Source: Cladorhizidae sp. MBARI D1340-BT2 (taxonomy: Eukaryota > Porifera > Demospongiae > Poecilosclerida > Cladorhizidae). Taken from it: a stretch of 64,000 nucleotides of DNA. The stretch is from NCBI GenBank assembly GCA_028752905.1, contig JAQNBH010000021.1:1024501-1088500 (forward strand), written 5' to 3'. The notes under the pieces were generated by a model. That model was not told where the DNA came from. It ran no database searches and saw only the letters and a list, made by a program, of their open reading frames with translations. Numbering within the stretch: the first letter of the stretch is position 1; every line of letters starts with the position of its first letter. The position numbers and the translations under genes are program-made. Below are positions 1 to 9,983 of the stretch, one piece after another.

Positions 1-282
1 AAGCGGTGGCCTGCCAGTGAAAAACCACTACATTTATTGATAATCTGTTGACATGTTGCAGATAAGGACCTTCTCTATCAGTTGACAAAATCTGGCACTT
101 TGGTCTTGTTAATTAGGGCAGTTATGAATTGTAATCTTACTTGATGCTAAACATGTTAGCTTCGTAGATTATCCACACCACTGAATAGACTTGATGTATA
201 GCTATTAAGATAGGACTCTCTAAGTGCTCTCTCTTGATACCAAACATCCATATATTCTGCACACTTCACTGTAATGGACTTG

Positions 283-315
283 CAAGATAGGTATCTCTCA
301 GTGTTCTCTATCTTG
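283..315. repeat. Inverted repeat in S2 (shown in monomer 1)
   Basis: CAAGATAG at 283-290 is matched by its exact reverse complement CTATCTTG at 308-315, with a 17-base spacer. It recurs in almost every monomer. In monomers 53 and 71 the left arm is changed to CGAGATAG. It could form a short hairpin or be a dyad binding site; function is not shown. Confidence 0.8.
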
Positions 316-446
316 AGCTAAACATGTTAGCTTCATAGATTCTCCACACTTCACTGAATAGAGTTGATATATAGCTCTAAAGGTAGGCCTCTCTCTGTTC
401 TCTCTCTTGATACCAAACATCCGTATATTCTGCATACATAGAATCA

Positions 447-479
447 CAAGATAGGTTTCTCTATGTGTTCTCTATCTTG
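447..479. repeat. Inverted repeat in S4 (shown in monomer 1)
   Basis: CAAGATAG at 447-454 pairs with CTATCTTG at 472-479 over a 17-base spacer, the same dyad as in S2. In monomers 48, 62 and 66 the spacer is 2 bases shorter (CTCTGTG for CTCTATGTG) while both arms stay intact. S6 keeps only the 5-bp core GATAG/CTATC (635-639 and 657-661). Confidence 0.8.
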
Positions 480-700
480 ATGCTAAACAGGTTAGCTTCA
501 TAGATTCTCCACACTTCACTGTATAAACTTGATATATAGCTATTAAGATAGGTCTCTCCCTGTGCTCTCTGTTGATATCAAACATCCATAATATTCTGCA
601 CAATTCACTGTAATGGACTTGATATGATTCGAATGATAGGTTTCATTATGTGTTCTCTATCTTGATATTTGCCCTAATTTGGTCTATAATATGTTTCTCA

Positions 701-715
701 TTTTCCCCCCAAAAA
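701..715 (+). repeat. Variable T/C/A homopolymer junction (shown in monomer 1)
   Basis: In monomer 1 the tract is T4 C6 A5. Across the array it appears as T3C7, T4C6, T5C5 or T6C4, always followed by A5, and as T5C4A6 in monomers 49, 53, 63 and 67. Total length stays at 15 in all these forms. Monomers 37 and 42 (T4C6A4) are exceptions with one A missing. It is the most variable site between otherwise near-identical monomers. Confidence 0.9.
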
Positions 716-850
716 TCTTGCTTTTTTGCCGTAAAGCTCATAACTTTTCTACACTTTATCCAAAAAAGATAATTTTTATATCACCGAATAGCCCTTCTAA
801 TTATCTGTCTTTTGTACGTGCCAATATTTTGTGTACTCTAAGTATTAGCA

Positions 851-1048
851 AGTTATGGTGATTTGAAGTGGTAAGGTTTGCGATCTTTCCTGGCGTTTTC
901 CAGTTGCCAAAGCGGTGGCCTGCCAGTGAAAAACCACTACATTTATTGATAATCTGTTGACATGTTGCAGATAAGGACCTTCTCTATCAGTTGACAAAAT
1001 CTGGCACTTTGGTCTTGTTAATTAGGGCAGTTATGAATTGTAATCTTA
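851..1048 (+). repeat. Conserved inter-unit core (monomer 1 end to monomer 2 head)
   Basis: From the AGTTATGG near the unit end through the first ~139 bases of the next unit there are few changes across 70 copies. Most are confined to one copy or one duplicated set: GTTAAGG in monomer 2, TTTTAAG in 32, CCAGTAAAA in 38, GTTACAG and CCTAGCG in 51 and 69. Recurrent class markers are GATAATC/GTTAATC, GACC/GGCC with GCAC/GGAC, GAATT/GGATT and the 23-bp deletion. The core contains a short dyad TGGC-CT-GCCA (offsets 7-16). Nothing proves a protein-binding role. Confidence 0.6.
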
Positions 1049-1818
1049 CTTGATGCTAAACATGTTAGTTTCGTAGATTATCCACACCACTGAATAGACT
1101 TGATGTATAGCTATTAAGATAGGACTCTCTAAGTGCTCTCTCTTGATACCAAACATCCATATATTCTGCACACTTCACTGTAATGGACTTGCAAGATAGG
1201 TATCTCTCAGTGTTCTCTATCTTGAGCTAAACATGTTAGCTTCATAGATTCTCCACACTTCACTGAATAGAGTTGATATATAGCTCTAAAGGTAGGCCTC
1301 TCTCTGTTCTCTCTCTTGATACCAAACATCCGTATATTCTGCATACATAGAATCACAAGATAGGTTTCTCTATGTGTTCTCTATCTTGATGCTAAACAGG
1401 TTAGCTTCATAGATTCTCCACACTTCACTGTATAAACTTGATATATAGCTATTAAGATAGGTCTCTCCCTGTGCTCTCTGTTGATATCAAACATCCATAA
1501 TATTCTGCACAATTCACTGTAATGGACTTGATATGATTCGAATGATAGGTTTCATTATGTGTTCTCTATCTTGATATTTGCCCTAATTTGGTCTATAATA
1601 TGTTTCTCATTTTTCCCCCAAAAATCTTGCTTTTTTGCCGTAAAGCTCATAACTTTTCTACACTTTATCCAAAAAAGATAATTTTTATATCACCGAATAG
1701 CCCTTCTAATTATCTGTCTTTTATACGTGCCAAAATTTTGTGTACTCTAAGTATTAGCAAGTTATGGTGATTTGAAGTGTTAAGGTTTGCGATCTTTCCT
1801 GGCGTTTTCCAGTTGCCA
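910..1818 (+). repeat. Monomer 2 (909 bp)
   Basis: GAATT head with GTTAGTTTCG, T5C5, TATACGTGCCAAAA tail. Private change AGTGTTAAGG near the end. Confidence 0.95.
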
Positions 1819-2727
1819 AAGCGGTGGCCTGCCAGTGAAAAACCACTACATTTATTGATAATCTGTTGACATGTTGCAGATAAGGACCTTCTCTATCAGT
1901 TGACAAAATCTGGCACTTTGGTCTTGTTAATTAGGGCAGTTATGAATTGTAATCTTACTTGATGCTAAACATGTTAGCTTCGTAGATTATCCACACCACT
2001 GAATAGACTTGATGTATAGCTATTAAGATAGGACTCTCTAAGTGCTCTCTCTTGATACCAAACATCCATATATTCTGCACACTTCACTGTAATGGACTTG
2101 CAAGATAGGTATCTCTCAGTGTTCTCTATCTTGAGCTAAACATGTTAGCTTCATAGATTCTCCACACTTCACTGAATAGAGTTGATATATAGCTCTAAAG
2201 GTAGGCCTCTCTCTGTTCTCTCTCTTGATACCAAACATCCGTATATTCTGCATACATAGAATCACAAGATAGGTTTCTCTATGTGTTCTCTATCTTGATG
2301 CTAAACAGGTTAGCTTCATAGATTCTCCACACTTCACTGTATAAACTTGATATATAGCTATTAAGATAGGTCTCTCCCTGTGCTCTCTGTTGATATCAAA
2401 CATCCATAATATTCTGCACACTTCACTGTAATGGACTTGATATGATTCGAATGATAGGTTTCATTATGTGTTCTCTATCTTGATATTTGCCCTAATTTGG
2501 TCTATAATATGTTTCTCATTTTCCCCCCAAAAATCTTGCTTTTTTGCCGTAAAGCTCATAACTTTTCTACACTTTATCCAAAAAAGATAATTTTTATATC
2601 ACCGAATAGCCCTTCTAATTATCTGTCTTTTGTACGTGCCAAAATTTTGTGTACTCTAAGTATTAGCAAGTTATGGTGATTTGAAGTGGTAAGGTTTGCG
2701 ATCTTTCCTGGCGTTTTCCAGTTGCCA
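1819..2727 (+). repeat. Monomer 3 (909 bp)
   Basis: GAATT head, CACACTTC in S6 (not CACAATTC), T4C6, GTACGTGCCAAAA tail. Confidence 0.95.
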
Positions 2728-3633
2728 AAGCGGTGGCCTGCCAGTGAAAAACCACTACATTTATTGATAATCTGTTGACATGTTGCAGATAAGGACCTTC
2801 TCTATCAGTTGACAAAATCTGGCACTTTGGTCTTGTTAATTAGGGCAGTTATGAATTGTAATCTTACTTGATGCTAAACATGTTAGCTTCGTAGATTATC
2901 CACACCACTGAATAGACTTGATGTATAGCTATTAAGATAGGACTCTCTAAGTGCTCTCTCTTGATACCAAACATCCATATATTCTGCACACTTCACTGTA
3001 ATGGACTTGCAAGATAGGTATCTCTCAGTGTTCTCTATCTTGAGCTAAACATGTTAGCTTCATAGATTCTCCACACTTCACTGAATAGAGTTGATATATA
3101 GCTCTAAAGGTAGGCCTCTCTCTGTTCTCTCTCTTGATACCAAACATCCGTATATTCTGCATACATAGAATCACAAGATAGGTTTCTCTATGTGTTATCT
3201 ATCTTGATGCTAAACAGGTTAGCTTCATAGATTCTCCACACTTCACTGTATAAACTTGATATATAGCTATTAAGATAGGTCTCTCCCTGTGCTCTCTGTT
3301 GATATCAAACATCCATAATATTCTGCACACTTCACTGTAATGGACTTGATATGATTCGAATGATAGGTTTCATTATGTGTTCTCTATCTTGATATTTGCC
3401 CTAATTTGGTCTATATGTTTCTCATTTCCCCCCCAAAAATCTTGTTATTTTGCCGTAAAGCTCATAACTTTTCTACACTTTACCCCAAAAAGATAATTTT
3501 TATATCACCGGATAGCCCTTCTAATTATCTGTCTTTTGTACGTGCCAAAATTTTGTGTACTCTAAGTATTAGCAAGTTATGGTGATTTGAAGTGGTAAGG
3601 TTTGCGATCTTTCCTGGCGTTTTCCAGTTGCCA
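2728..3633 (+). repeat. Monomer 4 (906 bp, B-tail)
   Basis: Three bases shorter through TATATG for TATAATATG. B-tail features: T3C7, TTATTTTGCC, TTACCCCAAAAAG and CCGGATAG. GTTATCTATC in S4. Matches monomer 8. Confidence 0.95.
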
Positions 3634-4537
3634 AAGCGGTGGCCTGCCAGTGAAAAACCACTACATTTATTGATAATCTGTTGACATGTTGCAGATAAGG
3701 ACCTTCTCTATCAGTTGACAAAATCTGGCACTTTGGTCTTGTTAATTAGGGCAGTTATGAATTGTAATCTTACTTGATGCTAAACATGTTAGCTTCGTAG
3801 ATTATCCACACCACTGAATAGACTTGATGTATAGCTATTAAGATAGGACTCTCTAAGTGCTCTCTTGATACCAAACATCCATATATTCTGCACACTTCAC
3901 TGTAATGGACTTGCAAGATAGGTATCTCTCAGTGTTCTCTATCTTGAGCTAAACATGTTAGCTTCATAGATTCTCCACACTTCACTGAATAGAGTTGATA
4001 TATAGCTCTAAAGGTAGGCCTCTCTCTGTTCTCTCTCTTGATACCAAACATCCGTATATTCTGCATACATAGAATCACAAGATAGGTTTCTCTATGTGTT
4101 ATCTATCTTGATGCTAAACAGGTTAGCTTCATAGATTCTCCACACTTCACTGTATAAACTTGATATATAGCTATTAAGATAGGTCTCTCCCTGTGCTCTC
4201 TGTTGATATCAAACATCCATAATATTCTGCACACTTCACTGTAATGGACTTGATATGATTCGAATGATAGGTTTCATTATGTGTTCTCTATCTTGATATT
4301 TGCCCTAATTTGGTCTATATGTTTCTCATTTCCCCCCCAAAAATCTTGTTATTTTGCCGTTAAGCTCATAACTTTTCTACACTTTACCCCAAAAAGATAA
4401 TTTTTATATCACCGGATAGCCCTTCTAATTATCTGTCTTTTGTACGTGCCAAAATTTTGTGTACTCTAAGTATTAGCAAGTTATGATGATTTGAAGTGGT
4501 AAGGTTTGCGATCTTTCCTGGCGTTTTCCAGTTGCCA
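3634..4537 (+). repeat. Monomer 5 (904 bp, B-tail)
   Basis: B-tail copy that also lacks CT in S1 (GTGCTCTCTTG). Carries GCCGTTAAGC and ATGATG near the end. Matches monomer 9. Confidence 0.95.
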
Positions 4538-5446
4538 AAGCGGTGGCCTGCCAGTGAAAAACCACTACATTTATTGATAATCTGTTGACATGTTGCAGAT
4601 AAGGACCTTCTCTATCAGTTGACAAAATCTGGCACTTTGGTCTTGTTAATTAGGGCAGTTATGAATTGTAATCTTACTTGATGCTAAACATGTTAGTTTC
4701 GTAGATTATCCACACCACTGAATAGACTTGATGTATAGCTATTAAGATAGGACTCTCTAAGTGCTCTCTCTTGATACCAAACATCCATATATTCTGCAAA
4801 CTTCACTGTAATGGACTTGCAAGATAGGTATCTCTCAGTGTTCTCTATCTTGAGCTAAACATGTTAGCTTCATAGATTCTCCACACTTCACTGAATAGAG
4901 TTGATATATAGCTCTAAAGGTAGGCCTCTCTCTGTTCTCTCTCATGATACCAAACATCCGTATATTCTGCATACATAGAATCACAAGATAGGTTTCTCTA
5001 TGTGTTCTCTATCTTGATGCTAAACAGGTTAGCTTCATAGATTCTCCACACTTCACTGTATAAACTTGATATATAGCTATTAAGATAGGTCTCTCCCTGT
5101 GCTCTCTGTTGATATCAAACATCCATAATATTCTGCACAATTCACTGTAATGGACTTGATATGATTCGAATGATAGGTTTCATTATGTGTTCTCTATCTT
5201 GATATTTGCCCTAATTTGGTCTATAATATGTTTCTCATTTTTCCCCCAAAAATCTTGCTTTTTTGCCGTAAAGCTCATAACTTTTCTACACTTTATCCAA
5301 AAAAGATAATTTTTATATCACCGAATAGCCCTTCTAATTATCTGTCTTTTATATGTGCCAAAATTTTGTGTACTCTAAGTATTAGCAAGTTATGGTGATT
5401 TGAAGTGGTAAGGTTTGCGATCTTTCCTGGCGTTTTCCAGTTGCCA
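4538..5446 (+). repeat. Monomer 6 (909 bp)
   Basis: GTTAGTTTCG, TGCAAACTTC in S2, private CTCATGATACC in S4, T5C5, TATATGTGCC. Matches monomer 10. Confidence 0.95.
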
Positions 5447-6355
5447 AAGCGGTGGCCTGCCAGTGAAAAACCACTACATTTATTGATAATCTGTTGACAT
5501 GTTGCAGATAAGGACCTTCTCTATCAGTTGACAAAATCTGGCACTTTGGTCTTGTTAATTAGGGCAGTTATGAATTGTAATCTTACTTGATGCTAAACAT
5601 GTTAGCTTCGTAGATTATCCACACCACTGAATAGACTTGATGTATAGCTATTAAGATAGGACTCTCTAAGTGCTCTCTCTTGATACCAAACATCCATATA
5701 TTCTGCACACTTCACTGTAATGGACTTGCAAGATAGGTATCTCTCAGTGTTCTCTATCTTGAGCTAAACATGTTAGCTTCATAGATTCTCCACACTTCAC
5801 TGAATAGAGTTGATATATAGCTCTAAAGGTAGGCCTCTCTCTGTTCTCTCTCTTGATACCAAACATCCGTATATTCTGCATACATAGAATCACAAGATAG
5901 GTTTCTCTATGTGTTCTCTATCTTGATGCTAAACAGGTTAGCTTCATAGATTCTCCACACTTCACTGTATAAACTTGATATATAGCTATTAAGATAGGTC
6001 TCTCCCTGTGCTCTCTGTTGATATCAAACATCCATAATATTCTGCACAATTCACTGTAATGGACTTGATATGATTCGAATGATAGGTTTCATTATGTGTT
6101 CTCTATCTTGATATTTGCCCTAATTTGGTCTATAATATGTTTCTCATTTTTTCCCCAAAAATCTTGCTTTTTTGCCGTAAAGCTCATAACTTTTCTACAC
6201 TTTATCCAAAAAAGATAATTTTTATATCACCGAATAGCCCTTCTAATTATCTGTCTTTTATACGTGCCAAAATTTTGTGTACTCTAAGTATTAGCAAGTT
6301 ATGGTGATTTGAAGTGGTAAGGTTTGCGATCTTTCCTGGCGTTTTCCAGTTGCCA
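5447..6355 (+). repeat. Monomer 7 (909 bp)
   Basis: GAATT head, CACAATTC, T6C4, TATACGTGCCAAAA tail. Confidence 0.95.
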
Positions 6356-7261
6356 AAGCGGTGGCCTGCCAGTGAAAAACCACTACATTTATTGATAATC
6401 TGTTGACATGTTGCAGATAAGGACCTTCTCTATCAGTTGACAAAATCTGGCACTTTGGTCTTGTTAATTAGGGCAGTTATGAATTGTAATCTTACTTGAT
6501 GCTAAACATGTTAGCTTCGTAGATTATCCACACCACTGAATAGACTTGATGTATAGCTATTAAGATAGGACTCTCTAAGTGCTCTCTCTTGATACCAAAC
6601 ATCCATATATTCTGCACACTTCACTGTAATGGACTTGCAAGATAGGTATCTCTCAGTGTTCTCTATCTTGAGCTAAACATGTTAGCTTCATAGATTCTCC
6701 ACACTTCACTGAATAGAGTTGATATATAGCTCTAAAGGTAGGCCTCTCTCTGTTCTCTCTCTTGATACCAAACATCCGTATATTCTGCATACATAGAATC
6801 ACAAGATAGGTTTCTCTATGTGTTATCTATCTTGATGCTAAACAGGTTAGCTTCATAGATTCTCCACACTTCACTGTATAAACTTGATATATAGCTATTA
6901 AGATAGGTCTCTCCCTGTGCTCTCTGTTGATATCAAACATCCATAATATTCTGCACACTTCACTGTAATGGACTTGATATGATTCGAATGATAGGTTTCA
7001 TTATGTGTTCTCTATCTTGATATTTGCCCTAATTTGGTCTATATGTTTCTCATTTCCCCCCCAAAAATCTTGTTATTTTGCCGTAAAGCTCATAACTTTT
7101 CTACACTTTACCCCAAAAAGATAATTTTTATATCACCGGATAGCCCTTCTAATTATCTGTCTTTTGTACGTGCCAAAATTTTGTGTACTCTAAGTATTAG
7201 CAAGTTATGGTGATTTGAAGTGGTAAGGTTTGCGATCTTTCCTGGCGTTTTCCAGTTGCCA
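6356..7261 (+). repeat. Monomer 8 (906 bp, B-tail)
   Basis: Counterpart of monomer 4: TATATG, T3C7, TTATTTTGCC, CCGGATAG, GTTATCTATC. Confidence 0.95.
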
Positions 7262-8165
7262 AAGCGGTGGCCTGCCAGTGAAAAACCACTACATTTATTG
7301 ATAATCTGTTGACATGTTGCAGATAAGGACCTTCTCTATCAGTTGACAAAATCTGGCACTTTGGTCTTGTTAATTAGGGCAGTTATGAATTGTAATCTTA
7401 CTTGATGCTAAACATGTTAGCTTCGTAGATTATCCACACCACTGAATAGACTTGATGTATAGCTATTAAGATAGGACTCTCTAAGTGCTCTCTTGATACC
7501 AAACATCCATATATTCTGCACACTTCACTGTAATGGACTTGCAAGATAGGTATCTCTCAGTGTTCTCTATCTTGAGCTAAACATGTTAGCTTCATAGATT
7601 CTCCACACTTCACTGAATAGAGTTGATATATAGCTCTAAAGGTAGGCCTCTCTCTGTTCTCTCTCTTGATACCAAACATCCGTATATTCTGCATACATAG
7701 AATCACAAGATAGGTTTCTCTATGTGTTATCTATCTTGATGCTAAACAGGTTAGCTTCATAGATTCTCCACACTTCACTGTATAAACTTGATATATAGCT
7801 ATTAAGATAGGTCTCTCCCTGTGCTCTCTGTTGATATCAAACATCCATAATATTCTGCACACTTCACTGTAATGGACTTGATATGATTCGAATGATAGGT
7901 TTCATTATGTGTTCTCTATCTTGATATTTGCCCTAATTTGGTCTATATGTTTCTCATTTCCCCCCCAAAAATCTTGTTATTTTGCCGTTAAGCTCATAAC
8001 TTTTCTACACTTTACCCCAAAAAGATAATTTTTATATCACCGGATAGCCCTTCTAATTATCTGTCTTTTGTACGTGCCAAAATTTTGTGTACTCTAAGTA
8101 TTAGCAAGTTATGGTGATTTGAAGTGGTAAGGTTTGCGATCTTTCCTGGCGTTTTCCAGTTGCCA
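7262..8165 (+). repeat. Monomer 9 (904 bp, B-tail)
   Basis: Counterpart of monomer 5, with the same S1 CT loss and GCCGTTAAGC, but ATGGTG instead of ATGATG at the end. Confidence 0.95.
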
Positions 8166-9074
8166 AAGCGGTGGCCTGCCAGTGAAAAACCACTACATTT
8201 ATTGATAATCTGTTGACATGTTGCAGATAAGGACCTTCTCTATCAGTTGACAAAATCTGGCACTTTGGTCTTGTTAATTAGGGCAGTTATGAATTGTAAT
8301 CTTACTTGATGCTAAACATGTTAGTTTCGTAGATTATCCACACCACTGAATAGACTTGATGTATAGCTATTAAGATAGGACTCTCTAAGTGCTCTCTCTT
8401 GATACCAAACATCCATATATTCTGCAAACTTCACTGTAATGGACTTGCAAGATAGGTATCTCTCAGTGTTCTCTATCTTGAGCTAAACATGTTAGCTTCA
8501 TAGATTCTCCACACTTCACTGAATAGAGTTGATATATAGCTCTAAAGGTAGGCCTCTCTCTGTTCTCTCTCTTGATACCAAACATCCGTATATTCTGCAT
8601 ACATAGAATCACAAGATAGGTTTCTCTATGTGTTCTCTATCTTGATGCTAAACAGGTTAGCTTCATAGATTCTCCACACTTCACTGTATAAACTTGATAT
8701 ATAGCTATTAAGATAGGTCTCTCCCTGTGCTCTCTGTTGATATCAAACATCCATAATATTCTGCACAATTCACTGTAATGGACTTGATATGATTCGAATG
8801 ATAGGTTTCATTATGTGTTCTCTATCTTGATATTTGCCCTAATTTGGTCTATAATATGTTTCTCATTTTTTCCCCAAAAATCTTGCTTTTTTGCCGTAAA
8901 GCTCATAACTTTTCTACACTTTATCCAAAAAAGATAATTTTTATATCACCGAATAGCCCTTCTAATTATCTGTCTTTTATATGTGCCAAAATTTTGTGTA
9001 CTCTAAGTATTAGCAAGTTATGGTGATTTGAAGTGGTAAGGTTTGCGATCTTTCCTGGCGTTTTCCAGTTGCCA
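8166..9074 (+). repeat. Monomer 10 (909 bp)
   Basis: Counterpart of monomer 6: GTTAGTTTCG, TGCAAACTTC, TATATGTGCC. Its tract is T6C4. Confidence 0.95.
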
Positions 9075-9983
9075 AAGCGGTGGCCTGCCAGTGAAAAACC
9101 ACTACATTTATTGATAATCTGTTGACATGTTGCAGATAAGGACCTTCTCTATCAGTTGACAAAATCTGGCACTTTGGTCTTGTTAATTAGGGCAGTTATG
9201 AATTGTAATCTTACTTGATGCTAAACATGTTAGCTTCGTAGATTATCCACACCACTGAATAGACTTGATGTATAGCTATTAAGATAGGACTCTCTAAGTG
9301 CTCTCTCTTGATACCAAACATCCATATATTCTGCACACTTCACTGTAATGGACTTGCAAGATAGGTATCTCTCAGTGTTCTCTATCTTGAGCTAAACATG
9401 TTAGCTTCATAGATTCTCCACACTTCACTGAATAGAGTTGATATATAGCTCTAAAGGTAGGCCTCTCTCTGTTCTCTCTCTTGATACCAAACATCCGTAT
9501 ATTCTGCATACATAGAATCACAAGATAGGTTTCTCTATGTGTTCTCTATCTTGATGCTAAACAGGTTAGCTTCATAGATTCTCCACACTTCACTGTATAA
9601 ACTTGATATATAGCTATTAAGATAGGTCTCTCCCTGTGCTCTCTGTTGATATCAAACATCCATAATATTCTGCACAATTCACTGTAATGGACTTGATATG
9701 ATTCGAATGATAGGTTTCATTATGTGTTCTCTATCTTGATATTTGCCCTAATTTGGTCTATAATATGTTTCTCATTTCCCCCCCAAAAATCTTGCTTTTT
9801 TGCCGTAAAGCTCATAACTTTTCTACACTTTATCCAAAAAAGATAATTTTTATATCACCGAATAGCCCTTCTAATTATCTGTCTTTTATACGTGCCAAAA
9901 TTTTGTGTACTCTAAGTATTAGCAAGTTATGGTGATTTGAAGTGGTAAGGTTTGCGATCTTTCCTGGCGTTTTCCAGTTGCCA
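9075..9983 (+). repeat. Monomer 11 (909 bp)
   Basis: GAATT head, T3C7 with an otherwise ordinary tail (TATAATATG), TATACGTG. Confidence 0.95.

Larger units (their letters stand above)
140..660 (+). repeat. Internal sub-repeat block S1-S6 of the monomer (shown in monomer 1)
   Basis: Six related segments start at 140, 233, 312, 406, 476 and 571, with lengths 93, 79, 94, 70, 95 and 90. Each opens CTTGA (GTTGA in S6), continues with AAACA, has CACACTTCACTG or a variant mid-way and AGATAGG or AGGTAGG near the end, and closes in a TCTCT-rich stretch. Odd members (S1, S3, S5) share TTAGCTTC and TATAGCT; even members (S2, S4, S6) share CATCC and TATTCTGCA. The block is therefore three dimers of 172, 164 and ~185 bp. 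S4 lacks the CACTTCACTG segment. The same layout is present in every monomer, so the sub-repeats predate amplification of the 909-bp unit. Confidence 0.93.
1..909 (+). repeat. Monomer 1 (909 bp)
   Basis: Reference copy for offsets used here. GAATT head, CCACACCACTG in S1, CACAATTC in S6, TATAATATG, T4C6, and a tail ending GTACGTGCCAATATTTTG. Confidence 0.95.
2728..5446 (+). repeat. Higher-order block, monomers 4-6, copy 1 (period 3628 bp)
   Basis: Monomer lengths 906, 904, 909 and their markers recur 3628 bp downstream at 6356-9074. Shared rare markers are the 2-bp loss in S1 plus GCCGTTAAGC in the second monomer, and GTTAGTTTCG plus TGCAAACTTC in the third. Confidence 0.92.
6356..9074 (+). 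repeat. Higher-order block, monomers 8-10, copy 2 (period 3628 bp)
   Basis: Second copy of the monomer 4-6 block, also 2719 bp. Differences seen include ATGGTG for ATGATG at the end of monomer 9, CTCTTGATACC for CTCATGATACC in monomer 10, and T6C4 for T5C5 in monomer 10. Confidence 0.92.

Noticed and set aside
7..16. TGGCCTGCCA as a nuclear factor I site
   Set aside because: NF-I half-sites TTGGC/GCCAA are separated by five bases; here the arms are 4 bp with a 2-base spacer.
82..110. TTGACA as a bacterial -35 element
   Set aside because: No TATAAT-like -10 lies at 16-18 bases, there is no gene downstream, and the array is eukaryotic in character.
169..177. TTATCCACA, a perfect match to the bacterial DnaA box, in most monomers
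   Set aside because: A 9-mer repeated only because the monomer repeats. The array has no bacterial genes or oriC context, and sub-repeat relatives read TTCTCCACA.
679..861. 60-residue reading frames as real genes
   Set aside because: They begin at TTG, recur only as part of the satellite, and are broken in many amplified monomers. No recognisable domain or start context.
1..909. CENP-B box
   Set aside because: No segment matches the core TTCG....A..CGGG pattern; the only TTCG contexts are TTCGTAGATT and ATTCGAATGA.
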